Shown piece after piece: positions 8,691-18,088 of a stretch of DNA of 64,000 nucleotides. The position numbers were made by a program, and so were the translations under genes. Position 1 is the stretch's first letter. The number at the start of each line of letters is the position of its first letter. Origin of the DNA: an uncultured Lachnospiraceae bacterium (GTDB lineage Bacteria; Bacillota; Clostridia; Lachnospirales; Lachnospiraceae); the NCBI GenBank assembly GCA_934317845.1, contig CAKRES010000002.1, forward strand, positions 62,001-126,000, read 5' to 3'. A model generated the notes under the pieces. That model had not been told where the DNA came from. It saw only the letters and a list, made by a program, of their open reading frames with translations, and searched no databases.

Positions 8691-9946
8691 TAAAACAGTG
8701 GATTATTGGAAAGGAAGCACCTTCTGATAAGAAGCTGTTTCTTTGGAATATGATAGGAAGTAGTATTTATGCATTAGCTTCTCTTATTCTTACTTATATG
8801 ACCATTCGTGTGATTGGAGACAAAGAAGGGGGAATATTTGCAATTGCTCTTACTTTGGCTCAGATGTTTATTTACGTAGCGTATTATGAAATGCGTAATT
8901 ATCAGGTAACGGATGCAAAGAATAAATATGAATTTAAGAATTATCATGCTGTTAAGATTGTAAATTGTTTTGCAATGATGGCAATTGTTTTGATATACTG
9001 CCTGATAAAAAAGTATGATATATATAAATATATGATCGTCGTACTAGTGTGCCTCTATCGTATGCTGGATGGATATGCGGATGTTTATGAAGCAGAATTC
9101 CATGCGAAAAATCGTTTGGATCTTGCGGGGAAATCAATGGCATTTCGTACCTTGATTTCGGTAGGACTATATTTTGTTGTTTTGATTGTTTCTCATAACT
9201 TGTTGTTTGCAATCTTAGCAGCAATTATAAGCGGTTTATTTGGTATCTGGATGTTTAATATCTGGATTTTTGGATGCGTGGGAAAGATTCGCGTAAGTTT
9301 TGAAAAGGACATGTTTTGGGGAATTATAAAAGATTGTTTTCCACTGTTTTTAGGAATGTTTTTATGGACATATCTGTTAAGTGCATCAAGAATTGCAGTA
9401 GATGATGTAATGAGTAGTGAATATCAGTCCTATTATCAGGTTTTGTTTCTTCCGGTATCTGTAATAAATCTTTTGGCTGGATTTTTAATTCGACCTAGCC
9501 TGATTGAATTAACAGAGCTCCATGATAATGGGAAGAAAAAGCTATTTTGGAAAAAGATAATAAGAATGCTCGTGTTGTTGATTGGATTTACGTTAATTTG
9601 CATGTTAGGTGCATATTTATTAGGTATTCCTGTGCTTAACATATTAGTAGGATGTGATCTTTCTTCGTATCGTGGATTATTTGGATTTTTAATTCTCGCA
9701 GGAGGATTTAACGCTGTTGCCTATCTGCTATACTATGTGTTAACAATATTTCGAAATGGGAAAAGTATTTTAGCAGGATATATTGTGGCATCTGTTGTGG
9801 CATATTTCATTTCTCCTCTTATGGTACGGAAAATGGAATTATGGGGAGCAGGATTGAGTTATTTGATATCAATTTTGGTACTTTTGGTATTATTTATTGT
9901 ATTTATTCTAACGGAAGAGTTGTTTGTTACAAGGGAGAAGGCATAG
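8687..9946 (+). CDS. Wzx-like polysaccharide flippase (MOP superfamily)
   Basis: A 419-residue polytopic membrane protein with about 12 hydrophobic segments and short basic loops, as expected for oligosaccharide flippases of the MATE/MOP superfamily. It begins NMIGSSIYALASLILTYMTI, typical of the first helix of this family. Its start overlaps the stop of the DUF2304 gene. It would move lipid-linked sugars across the membrane. The locus therefore has both a Wzt-type exporter (left edge) and a flippase, so either two glycans are made or the flippase handles the polyprenyl-linked side-chain sugar. Confidence 0.75.
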   Translation: MIKQWIIGKEAPSDKKLFLWNMIGSSIYALASLILTYMTIRVIGDKEGGIFAIALTLAQMFIYVAYYEMRNYQVTDAKNKYEFKNYHAVKIVNCFAMMAIVLIYCLIKKYDIYKYMIVVLVCLYRMLDGYADVYEAEFHAKNRLDLAGKSMAFRTLISVGLYFVVLIVSHNLLFAILAAIISGLFGIWMFNIWIFGCVGKIRVSFEKDMFWGIIKDCFPLFLGMFLWTYLLSASRIAVDDVMSSEYQSYYQVLFLPVSVINLLAGFLIRPSLIELTELHDNGKKKLFWKKIIRMLVLLIGFTLICMLGAYLLGIPVLNILVGCDLSSYRGLFGFLILAGGFNAVAYLLYYVLTIFRNGKSILAGYIVASVVAYFISPLMVRKMELWGAGLSYLISILVLLVLFIVFILTEELFVTREKA

Positions 9947-9958
9947 GAAAGGAAATAT

Positions 9959-11032
9959 ATGAAGCAGAGAGAATCCTACTGGGATGTCGTAAAAGGAATT
10001 GCAATCGTATCAATTGTAATTGGGCATGCAGTTGATTTCTTGAGTCCATATGTTTACCTATATCATTTGGCTATTTTCTTTTTTGTAGGTGGTTATTTCT
10101 ATAACGAAAATAAATATGTAGATGCTCCATATATGTATGTTGGGAAACTCTTTCAAGGTGTTTATTTTAAATATGTAGCCTATACTTGGTTGTTAATTGC
10201 ATTACATAATTTTAATGTACGGTTCGGTCTTTATTATAATTTGGGATATTATCATTGGAAAGATTATTTATATTGGGCAAGTGATGCACTCGTTTTTCAA
10301 AATCCGGAAATGTTTGGGGGAGCATTATGGTTTGTTCCGGTATATATAGTGGTACTATCTCTTCTGGGATTTACGGTTTCTTTTGCCAATCGAATAAGTC
10401 ACGATAATAAAATAATAAAGCATATAATTATGATGCTTTTAGCTATAGCAATTGGCAGTGCAGGCATTATATTAAATCTAAATGGATTGGAATTGGCTTT
10501 TCATATACATACTTCACTGATCATTTACCCGATTGTTTTGCTGGCATATTACATAAAGGTATACGTTCCTGATATAAAAAAATATGCTAAAGTGTGGCTT
10601 ACTCCGATTTTCCTCGTTGCTTTGTGGTGTATAATAAATATTTTGAAGTGGAGAGTGGAACTTTCTAAGGAACAGATTGTAAGTGGACCTATGTTTTATA
10701 TTGTTTCAATTATTGGAATTATATTTTGCTTATGTCTGGGAAATTGTTTCAATTGCTTGAAATGGACGAGAGTTTTGTTTTCTTTTTTAGGGAAATATAG
10801 TTTTGCAATTATGGCATTGCATTTTTGGGTGATAAAACTTGTAGACAGAGTGTATTGTTATGCGATTGGAGAGAAAGATCCCGCTATAATAGGTGCATGG
10901 GTATGTGCTTACTCTGATAAACTTTGGATTATATATGTTATTGCAGGTAGTATTGTTCCTGCAGTCTTAATTTACAGTGCGAAGAAGCTAGGGATGAAAA
11001 CTCAAGAAATAATAAAAAGGAGAGAGGTATAA
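9959..11032 (+). CDS. Acyltransferase-3 family membrane protein
   Basis: A 357-residue protein with about ten membrane helices. The N-terminus RESYWDVVKGIAIVSIVIGHA is the conserved entry of acyltransferase-3 proteins, including the GH pair usually treated as catalytic. FFFVGGYFY follows in the second helix. Members acetylate or otherwise acylate sugars in surface polymers from the membrane side. It lies 12 bp after the flippase and 2 bp before glmS. O-acetylation of the glycan is a reasonable guess, but donor and position are unknown. Confidence 0.8.
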   Translation: MKQRESYWDVVKGIAIVSIVIGHAVDFLSPYVYLYHLAIFFFVGGYFYNENKYVDAPYMYVGKLFQGVYFKYVAYTWLLIALHNFNVRFGLYYNLGYYHWKDYLYWASDALVFQNPEMFGGALWFVPVYIVVLSLLGFTVSFANRISHDNKIIKHIIMMLLAIAIGSAGIILNLNGLELAFHIHTSLIIYPIVLLAYYIKVYVPDIKKYAKVWLTPIFLVALWCIINILKWRVELSKEQIVSGPMFYIVSIIGIIFCLCLGNCFNCLKWTRVLFSFLGKYSFAIMALHFWVIKLVDRVYCYAIGEKDPAIIGAWVCAYSDKLWIIYVIAGSIVPAVLIYSAKKLGMKTQEIIKRREV

Positions 11033-11034
11033 TT

Positions 11035-12858
11035 ATGTGTGGAATTGTTGGATATGTGGGACGTAGTCAAGCAGCTCCGATCCTGTTAGACGGATTATCA
11101 AAATTAGAATATCGTGGGTATGATTCAGCTGGTATTGCGGTACAGAATGATAAGATTGAAGTAGTAAAAACAAAAGGAAAGCTGCAGGGACTGAGAGATT
11201 TAACAGCAAATGGTCATAACGTAGCGGGAACGATCGGTATTGGACATACTCGGTGGGCGACACATGGGGAGCCAACCGTTACCAACGCTCATCCTCATAC
11301 GAATAAAGAGCGAAGTATTGCGGTTGTGCACAATGGTATTATCGAGAATTATCAGGCACTTCGTGAAAAGATGGCAGGAAGAGGCTATACTTTTGTATCA
11401 GATACCGATACCGAGGTAGTCGCACATATGCTGGATTACTATTATCAGGGTGATCCAATTCAGGCGATCATTAAGATTATGCATCGTGTGAAAGGTTCTT
11501 ATGCGTTTGGAATCCTGTTTGAACAGCATCCGGGAGTGTTGTATGCAGTGCGTAAGGACAGTCCTTTGGTTGTGGGTACTTCGGAAGAAGGAAATTATAT
11601 TGCCAGTGACGCCCCGGCTATTTTAAAGTATACAAGAGATGTATATTTTATTGAAAACTATGAGATTGCAAAGCTGACAGAAAATTCCTGCGAATTTTTC
11701 AATGAAGATGGGGAACCAATAGAAAAAGAGTTATCCCACATTGACTGGGATATGGAAGCTGCAGAAAAAGGTGGATATGAGCATTTTATGCTGAAAGAGA
11801 TCTACGAACAGCCGAAAGTTATTACAGATACAATCTCACCTAGAATTAAGAATGGTTGCATTTCATTGGATGAACTGGAATTGAGCAGCGATCTGTTAAA
11901 GAGTATTCATCGATTGTATATTATTGGCTGTGGTTCTGCTTATCATGTAGGGGTAGCCGCAAAATATATGATTGAAGAGATCACAGATCTTCCGGTAGAA
12001 GTAGATTTAGCATCTGAATTCCGTTATCGTAATCCAAAGATGGACAAGAATTCTCTTGCAATTATTATCAGCCAGTCGGGAGAGACTGCGGATTCTCTAG
12101 CAGCATTACGGGATATTAAGGGAAGAAATATTCCGGTACTCGGTATTGTTAATGTAGTGGGAAGTTCTATTGCAAGAGAAGCCAGCAGTGTGATGTATAC
12201 CTGGGCGGGACCTGAAATTTCAGTGGCAACAACAAAGGCATATTCTGCGCAACTGGCATGTTGTTATATGTTAGGAATTCAACTGGCATTTGTAAGAGGC
12301 TGCATCGAAGTACAGGAGTATCAGTCACTCATTGCAGATTTGGAGAAGCTTCCGGATGCTATTCAGGAGATCCTTGGCAATAAGGAGCGGATTCAGTGGT
12401 TTGCTTCTAAGCAGGCAGCGGCACAGGATGTATTCTTTATTGGACGTGGACTGGATTATGCAGTATCAATGGAAGGTTCTTTGAAGCTAAAAGAAATTTC
12501 CTATATTCATTCTGAAGCATATGCAGCTGGAGAATTAAAGCACGGTAGTATTTCTCTGATTGAGGACGGGACATTGTGTGTGGCGATTGCCACGCAGCCG
12601 GCTATTTATGAAAAGACAATCAGCAATGTGGTAGAAGTAAAATCCAGAGGTGGATATATTTTTGGGATCACAAACAAAGAGCATGTGGATATTGAAGATA
12701 CGGCTGATTTTGTAGTATATGTCCCAGTGTGTAATCCGTTATTTGCAGCATCGTTGGCAGTTATCCCGCTTCAATTGTTTGGTTATTATGTTGCGGTCTC
12801 AAAGGGCTGTGATGTGGATAAACCAAGAAATCTGGCAAAGAGTGTGACGGTGGAGTAG
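11035..12858 (+). CDS. glmS: Glutamine--fructose-6-phosphate aminotransferase (isomerizing)
   Basis: A 607-residue full-length GlmS making glucosamine-6-phosphate for peptidoglycan and amino-sugar glycans. The N-terminal glutaminase starts with MCGIVGYVG, so Cys2 is the nucleophile after Met removal, and has GHTRWATHG. Two SIS isomerase domains follow (IIGCGSAYHVG near 298-310; FFIGRGLDY near 466-474), and it ends with the canonical LAKSVTVE. It lies only 2 bp after the acyltransferase, leaving no room for a glmS ribozyme. It is less AT-rich than its neighbours and interrupts the AT-rich glycan block, so it may be the resident copy beside which glycan genes were acquired. Confidence 0.97.
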   Translation: MCGIVGYVGRSQAAPILLDGLSKLEYRGYDSAGIAVQNDKIEVVKTKGKLQGLRDLTANGHNVAGTIGIGHTRWATHGEPTVTNAHPHTNKERSIAVVHNGIIENYQALREKMAGRGYTFVSDTDTEVVAHMLDYYYQGDPIQAIIKIMHRVKGSYAFGILFEQHPGVLYAVRKDSPLVVGTSEEGNYIASDAPAILKYTRDVYFIENYEIAKLTENSCEFFNEDGEPIEKELSHIDWDMEAAEKGGYEHFMLKEIYEQPKVITDTISPRIKNGCISLDELELSSDLLKSIHRLYIIGCGSAYHVGVAAKYMIEEITDLPVEVDLASEFRYRNPKMDKNSLAIIISQSGETADSLAALRDIKGRNIPVLGIVNVVGSSIAREASSVMYTWAGPEISVATTKAYSAQLACCYMLGIQLAFVRGCIEVQEYQSLIADLEKLPDAIQEILGNKERIQWFASKQAAAQDVFFIGRGLDYAVSMEGSLKLKEISYIHSEAYAAGELKHGSISLIEDGTLCVAIATQPAIYEKTISNVVEVKSRGGYIFGITNKEHVDIEDTADFVVYVPVCNPLFAASLAVIPLQLFGYYVAVSKGCDVDKPRNLAKSVTVE

Positions 12859-12890
12859 AGGATGGTCAGGACAATATCAAGGAGGCAAAT

Positions 12891-14987
12891 ATGTCATATA
12901 ATCAAAAAAAACTTTCTGTTTTTGTATCAGTAATACTATATATAATGATATGCATGGGTGTAGTAGGCCTTTTTTGGTCCCCTATTCCAATGTATGAATA
13001 TAAAGCAAATGATGGAAATTTTATAAACGATAAAAATGTAAATGATATAGTTGCTAAGAATCAATGTTCCTATTCTAAAGATGGAACTATTCAGGTAGAT
13101 GATATAACGGATCCTTACATAATTTTTAATAAGGTACCGAAAAAGGCAACATATATGGTTATCGATGCAGATGGTGTTGGAAAGGATACATATTTTGATA
13201 TATATTATGATACAGGGGAAGGATTTAGTGAGGAGCAACATGTTCAAGGATATTATAACAAAGGAAAACAATTTTATGCTTTTTTTCCAAAAAGTAAAGT
13301 AAAGAACGTCCGGGTGGATCTCGATCAAGATTATAAATTGAATGGTGTACGATTTTATTCGGGTGCTCCTATTATAAATAAACATTATGAATCAACCGGT
13401 AAGCTAATATTCGGTTTTATATGTGCATCCATGCTTTGCCTTGCTGTTATATATTTTTTAATAAAAACAGGTTTTATGATGAAGATATGTGACATGATAA
13501 TTCAGAAGAAGAGGAGTTTTGTTAGAATAGGCATATTGGGTATATGTGCAGTTTTAATAGGGGGATTATTAAGCTATCTTTTATTTTCAATTCATAATAT
13601 GTATAATATGCTATTTATGATAATGTTACTTTTTAATATTATGATTGTTATATATTATTTGAAAGATATTTATTATCATTTTGAAAAAGCAGTGTTTTTT
13701 ACTGTTTTAATAATAGGTTTATTAATGGTTATGATTAAACCGTATGGACATGCAGGATGGGATATTGATTCACATTATAAATATGCATTAGGTGCTTCTC
13801 ATATTGGTGAGACAAAATACACACAGGCAGATTTAGATATTTGTTATAATGCTCCATATTTTTTAGCTGAAACAAAGGATTATAAACAACTTTCTGAAAA
13901 AATACAGCATGCAATCGGTGCAGGTGATCACTATGTGTATTCATCCAAGACCGGTACTACTATAGCCCATATTCCTTATGGAATGATGATTTCATTTTTA
14001 AGATTAATTGGTTGCAATGTATTTTATGTATATATATTTGGAAGAATTCCAAGTGTTATAATATATTCTATTTGTGTGTATTGTGGAATGAAAAAATTAA
14101 AATGTGGTAAGTTAATGTATGCATCCGTAGCAATGATTCCAACAGTTCTTTTTATGGCAGCAGATTATTCCTATGATTATTGGGTAATTGCATTTTTGAT
14201 GCTTGGTATTGCATATTTTATAAGTGCATTGCAAAATAAAAATGAAAAAATATGCAAGAAAGATATCATAATCATGAGTTTTTCTTTAGCAATTGCGTGT
14301 TTACCTAAACAGGTATACCTTCCACTGTGTTTAATTCCTTTTTTGATGCCATGGAATAAAATGGAAAATAAAAAGAAGTATTATCAAATTTGCATGCTGG
14401 CACTCTCCATTATTGTAATTTCATTTTTGTATAGGTCATTTTTTGAAGTGACGGGTTCAGGAGATATTCGAGGTGGAGCAGTAAATCCTAGTGAGCAGAT
14501 TATGTTTATAATTTCAAATCCATTACACTATTTTAACATCTTAATATCCTTCTTAAAAGGATATTTTCCACCGATAAATCTTGAAGGAATAAGCTATATG
14601 GCATATCTAGGGTTTATAAAAGGAGGAAAAATATGCTGCTTGTTAATTTTGCTGATGGCGATATTTGATAAAGGTGAGGTTGACTCTAAAGCATATCCAG
14701 TATATTTAAGGATATGTATTGTGGCTATATCTATAGGTATAGTTGTAATGTGTGCAACCGCACTATATATTGCTTATACACCCGTTGGAGAAAATACTAT
14801 TGCAGGGTGTCAGCCTAGGTATGTATTGCCAGTTATTTATCCATTAGCAGCCGTAATTTTTGGACGCGGTATAAATATTAAACCATTAAATAAGCTAATC
14901 ATACGGGATGCTTTGGCCGTATGTGTAGTAGGAATATATATGATAATATTATATTTAGGAATATATGATCAAATATTGATTGGATAG
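12891..14987 (+). CDS. DUF2142 polytopic membrane protein, GT-C-like
   Basis: A 698-residue protein with one N-terminal membrane helix, an extracellular beta-rich segment (about 35-165) and then roughly 11 membrane helices. Near the C-terminus it has GCQPRYVLPVIYPLAAV, resembling the conserved PRY-LP motif of DUF2142 proteins, and HAGWDIDSHYKYA resembles the acidic first-loop motif of GT-C glycosyltransferases. It may transfer a polyprenyl-linked sugar on the outer face, with the DPM1-like enzyme at 7634 providing the donor (inference). AAGGAGG precedes the ATG. Strongly AT-rich. Confidence 0.7.
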   Translation: MSYNQKKLSVFVSVILYIMICMGVVGLFWSPIPMYEYKANDGNFINDKNVNDIVAKNQCSYSKDGTIQVDDITDPYIIFNKVPKKATYMVIDADGVGKDTYFDIYYDTGEGFSEEQHVQGYYNKGKQFYAFFPKSKVKNVRVDLDQDYKLNGVRFYSGAPIINKHYESTGKLIFGFICASMLCLAVIYFLIKTGFMMKICDMIIQKKRSFVRIGILGICAVLIGGLLSYLLFSIHNMYNMLFMIMLLFNIMIVIYYLKDIYYHFEKAVFFTVLIIGLLMVMIKPYGHAGWDIDSHYKYALGASHIGETKYTQADLDICYNAPYFLAETKDYKQLSEKIQHAIGAGDHYVYSSKTGTTIAHIPYGMMISFLRLIGCNVFYVYIFGRIPSVIIYSICVYCGMKKLKCGKLMYASVAMIPTVLFMAADYSYDYWVIAFLMLGIAYFISALQNKNEKICKKDIIIMSFSLAIACLPKQVYLPLCLIPFLMPWNKMENKKKYYQICMLALSIIVISFLYRSFFEVTGSGDIRGGAVNPSEQIMFIISNPLHYFNILISFLKGYFPPINLEGISYMAYLGFIKGGKICCLLILLMAIFDKGEVDSKAYPVYLRICIVAISIGIVVMCATALYIAYTPVGENTIAGCQPRYVLPVIYPLAAVIFGRGINIKPLNKLIIRDALAVCVVGIYMIILYLGIYDQILIG

Positions 14988-15014
14988 GTTATTATGGATA
15001 TGAGGGAGAATTCC

Positions 15015-16022
15015 ATGAAAAAACTAACTGCTATAAGCATCATTTTCATATTGATTTTATTAACGCTGTTTGCGGTTGCATTTTCCATTGTATTGCCCCG
15101 TGTGGTGAAAACAGATTCTGTCAACTTTAAAATTTCTACAGAGATAGATGCCCTTCATAATGGGGATGCAAAGTTTTATAAAGATTGTATTATCACCAAT
15201 GTGGGTGGTGTGCTAAAAGTATATGATAAAGACGGAAAGAATCGAAAAACCTACCATGATGTAGCTGTTAATTGGCTGGATTGTCTGGATGAGGAAGGAA
15301 TTATCGTGTATGGAAATGGCAATAACGAGTTAGGAATTGCCAAGCTGGATGATGATTATAATTTGATTTCCAACGATGTGATCATGAAAACGGAAAATCT
15401 GCAGATCGATCCCACGATTACAAAAGTTGGAAAGAAGTATTATATTACTGCGACGGAGATAGAGGGGACGATTAATAATCCTGATCCTGAGCAGGAGAAT
15501 GGAACCTATACCATTCATTTATACCAGTCTTCTAATCTGAAGGAGTGGTCGCTGGTGAGTGATATCGTATCCGCCCAGAATAATTTAGAAGATGTGGATG
15601 TTTTTTATAAAGATGGGCATTTTTATGTGACTTATGAGAAAGAAACCGTGGATAAGGGTGACAGTGCAATCGAATTAGCCGTTTCCGAGGACAAAGATGG
15701 TAAGAAGTTTTCTGAGCCTAAACAGCTGTTGGAATCAGATTGTGACCACGAACCGGCAGCCGTGTTTGCTTATAAAAATGGTTGTCGTTTGTATTATAGT
15801 TGTGATAAAAATGATCGTGGGCAGTCCTATCAGGGGGCACAGGCATTTTATGCAGATTATGATACATCATGGAATTTGAAAAAGAAAGATCAGCTGCTTC
15901 ATACAGAAACGAAAAAGGGAATTTTGTTATATGATGTAGATAAGCACCCCCAAACAACGAAGTTACTATATACACGCAACTATTTAACGGATAGTGATTG
16001 TATTGTGGAAAAAGCAAGGTGA
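15015..16022 (+). CDS. Membrane-anchored GH43-like beta-propeller protein
   Basis: A 335-residue protein begun at the ATG at 15015 (GAGGGAG 6 bp upstream; the upstream ATGs at 14994 and 15000 lack a site). One N-terminal helix (about 6-28) anchors an extracellular domain. Repeated beta-strand blocks resemble five-bladed GH43/GH32-like propellers: IDPTITKVGKKYYITATE, YQSSNLKEWSLVSD, EDVDVFYKDGHFYVTYE and DHEPAAVFAYKNGCRLYYS. The aspartate in IDPTI and the glutamate in DHEPA are possible catalytic positions but this is uncertain. It could trim or bind the cluster's glycan. It lies between DUF2142 and a glycosyltransferase. Confidence 0.55.
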   Translation: MKKLTAISIIFILILLTLFAVAFSIVLPRVVKTDSVNFKISTEIDALHNGDAKFYKDCIITNVGGVLKVYDKDGKNRKTYHDVAVNWLDCLDEEGIIVYGNGNNELGIAKLDDDYNLISNDVIMKTENLQIDPTITKVGKKYYITATEIEGTINNPDPEQENGTYTIHLYQSSNLKEWSLVSDIVSAQNNLEDVDVFYKDGHFYVTYEKETVDKGDSAIELAVSEDKDGKKFSEPKQLLESDCDHEPAAVFAYKNGCRLYYSCDKNDRGQSYQGAQAFYADYDTSWNLKKKDQLLHTETKKGILLYDVDKHPQTTKLLYTRNYLTDSDCIVEKAR

Positions 16023-16026
16023 TCCC

Positions 16027-16926
16027 ATGGTTAATATTTTAATCTCCACCTACAACGGAGAAAAGTATATCAAAGAACAACTGGATAGTATTTTTGCACA
16101 GACCTATCAGGATTTCCATATTTATATCCGGGACGATGGTTCTACAGATGGTACAGTAGCGATTATAAAACAGTATCAGAGCGATGATTTCTATCAGGAT
16201 AAATTGACGTTAATAGAAGGGGAAAACATCGGATTTAGCAAAAGCTTTTTTGCTTTGATGAAAGAAACTGCTACGGGGGATTACTGGTCTTTTTGTGACC
16301 AGGATGATGTGTGGTATCCGGACAAATTAAAGCTGGCAGTACACTGGATGGAAGGAAAAGCGGATCGGGAGATTCCGCTTCTTTATCATAGTGGATTTGA
16401 GATTGGCAATGCGGATCTTACCCAAAAGCAGGTATATGCGCCGCATTCATTTTCTTATCGATTTTATAATTCTATTACCAGTAACATATTTTTTGGATTT
16501 TCCATTACGATCAATCGCCGGTTATATGAACGGCTGATCCTGGCAGATCCTGAGGTCATCAAATACCATGACTGGTTTGCATCTATGATCGTAGCGGCAT
16601 TTGGTTATTATCATTTGTCTCATCAGATGATGGCGGTACATCGACAGCATGAGGATAATGCATCTCCTTTGTTCTTTTTCAAGAAGATTCCGCATGGGAT
16701 CAGGCTGTTGAAGGGGGACATGTTTTACACAAGAAATGCAAGGGAGTTTATGCGGTTGTTTGGAGAGGAATTGTCAGAGAAGGATCGTGTGATATTAAGC
16801 TGGTTTTGTAAGGAGAAGTATTCTTTTATTACAGCGTGTAAAAAAGCATTTTATCCATGCCGGTGGAATCCACAGCTCCCGGTGGAACTTGTGCTGCGGG
16901 GATTGATGCTGATTGGGAAGATATAG
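16027..16926 (+). CDS. GT2 glycosyltransferase, rhamnosyltransferase-like
   Basis: A 299-residue enzyme started at the ATG at 16027 (AAGGTG upstream). The N-terminal VNILISTYNGEKYIKEQLDS, RDDGSTDGT (about residue 40) and FCDQDDVWYPDKL (about 90) are typical of GT2 enzymes often annotated as rhamnosyltransferases. No membrane segments. It is the last glycosyltransferase before rfbBDC, matching use of dTDP-rhamnose. Base composition is closer to the downstream genes than to the AT-rich block, so it may belong to the older backbone. Confidence 0.75.
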   Translation: MVNILISTYNGEKYIKEQLDSIFAQTYQDFHIYIRDDGSTDGTVAIIKQYQSDDFYQDKLTLIEGENIGFSKSFFALMKETATGDYWSFCDQDDVWYPDKLKLAVHWMEGKADREIPLLYHSGFEIGNADLTQKQVYAPHSFSYRFYNSITSNIFFGFSITINRRLYERLILADPEVIKYHDWFASMIVAAFGYYHLSHQMMAVHRQHEDNASPLFFFKKIPHGIRLLKGDMFYTRNAREFMRLFGEELSEKDRVILSWFCKEKYSFITACKKAFYPCRWNPQLPVELVLRGLMLIGKI

Positions 16927-17048
16927 TGGAAAAAAAGGCTCCCCCATTGATTATTTTCCCTCGAGCGGTTATACTATTGATACTAGTGGTTTGGTTCATT
17001 ATTGTTATACGATAACATGATTATATTTTTAAACGGAGGACAATGTTT

Positions 17049-18074
17049 ATGAAGATTTTAGTAACAGGTGGTGCCGGTTTTATCGGTGGTAATTTTGTAC
17101 ATCACATGGTGAATAAGTATCCGGAGTATGATATTGTGAATCTGGATCTGCTTACCTATGCGGGTAATCTGGAGACTTGTAAACCGGTAGAGGACAAGCC
17201 AAATTACAAGTTTGTAAAAGGCGATATTGCAGATCGTAAGTTTATTTTTGATCTGTTTGAGAAGGAAAAGTTTGATATTGTTGTAAACTTTGCTGCAGAG
17301 AGCCATGTAGATCGTTCGATTGAGAATCCGGAGATCTTTGTGCAGACGAATGTACTTGGTACAACAACCTTACTGGATGCCTCAAAGGAGTTTGGTGTAA
17401 AGCGTTATCATCAGGTTTCTACGGATGAGGTATATGGGGATCTCCCTCTGGATCGTCCGGATCTGTTCTTTACAGAGACAACTCCGCTTCATACATCCAG
17501 CCCATATTCGTCCAGTAAAGCGAGTGCGGATCTGTTTGTATTAGCATATCACAGAACTTTCGGACTTCCGGTAACGATTTCCCGTTGTTCTAATAACTAT
17601 GGTCCATATCATTTTCCGGAGAAGCTGATCCCATTGATGATCAGCCGTGCGTTAGCAGATGAGGAGCTTCCGGTTTATGGTAATGGTGCAAATGTACGTG
17701 ACTGGTTGCATGTACATGATCACTGTGAGGCAATCGACCTGATCATTCATAATGGCAAAGTCGGTGAAGTATATAATGTTGGTGGTCATAATGAGCGCAG
17801 CAATTTAGAGGTAGTAAAGACGATCTTAAAAGCATTGGGCAAACCGGAGAGTCTGATCAAATATGTAAAGGATCGTCCGGGTCATGACATGCGTTATGCG
17901 ATCGATCCAACAAAGCTTGAGACAGAGCTTGGCTGGAAACCACAGTATACCTTTGATACCGGTATCCAGATGACGATTCAGTGGTATCTGGACAATAAGG
18001 AATGGTGGGAGAATATCATTTCCGGAGAATATCGTAACTATTTTGCTGAGATGTATAAGGATCGTGTCGAGTAA
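17049..18074 (+). CDS. rfbB: dTDP-glucose 4,6-dehydratase
   Basis: A 341-residue short-chain dehydrogenase/reductase enzyme that makes dTDP-4-keto-6-deoxyglucose, the second step to dTDP-L-rhamnose. It has the NAD-binding GGAGFIGG at residues 7-14, STDEVYGDLP, and the catalytic YSSSK near 158. I chose the ATG at 17049 because GGAGG lies about 9 bp upstream; the ATG at 17043 is too close. The 117 bp before it may hold a promoter (TTGATA at 16977 with TATTGT 17 bp later), so rfbBDC may be transcribed separately from the cluster. rfbA is not in the window. Confidence 0.95.
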   Translation: MKILVTGGAGFIGGNFVHHMVNKYPEYDIVNLDLLTYAGNLETCKPVEDKPNYKFVKGDIADRKFIFDLFEKEKFDIVVNFAAESHVDRSIENPEIFVQTNVLGTTTLLDASKEFGVKRYHQVSTDEVYGDLPLDRPDLFFTETTPLHTSSPYSSSKASADLFVLAYHRTFGLPVTISRCSNNYGPYHFPEKLIPLMISRALADEELPVYGNGANVRDWLHVHDHCEAIDLIIHNGKVGEVYNVGGHNERSNLEVVKTILKALGKPESLIKYVKDRPGHDMRYAIDPTKLETELGWKPQYTFDTGIQMTIQWYLDNKEWWENIISGEYRNYFAEMYKDRVE

Positions 18075-18088
18075 GGAGACATTTGAGG

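Noticed and set aside
10980..11035. glmS ribozyme
   Set aside because: Only 2 bp separate the preceding stop from glmS, and the conserved ribozyme core was not seen upstream.
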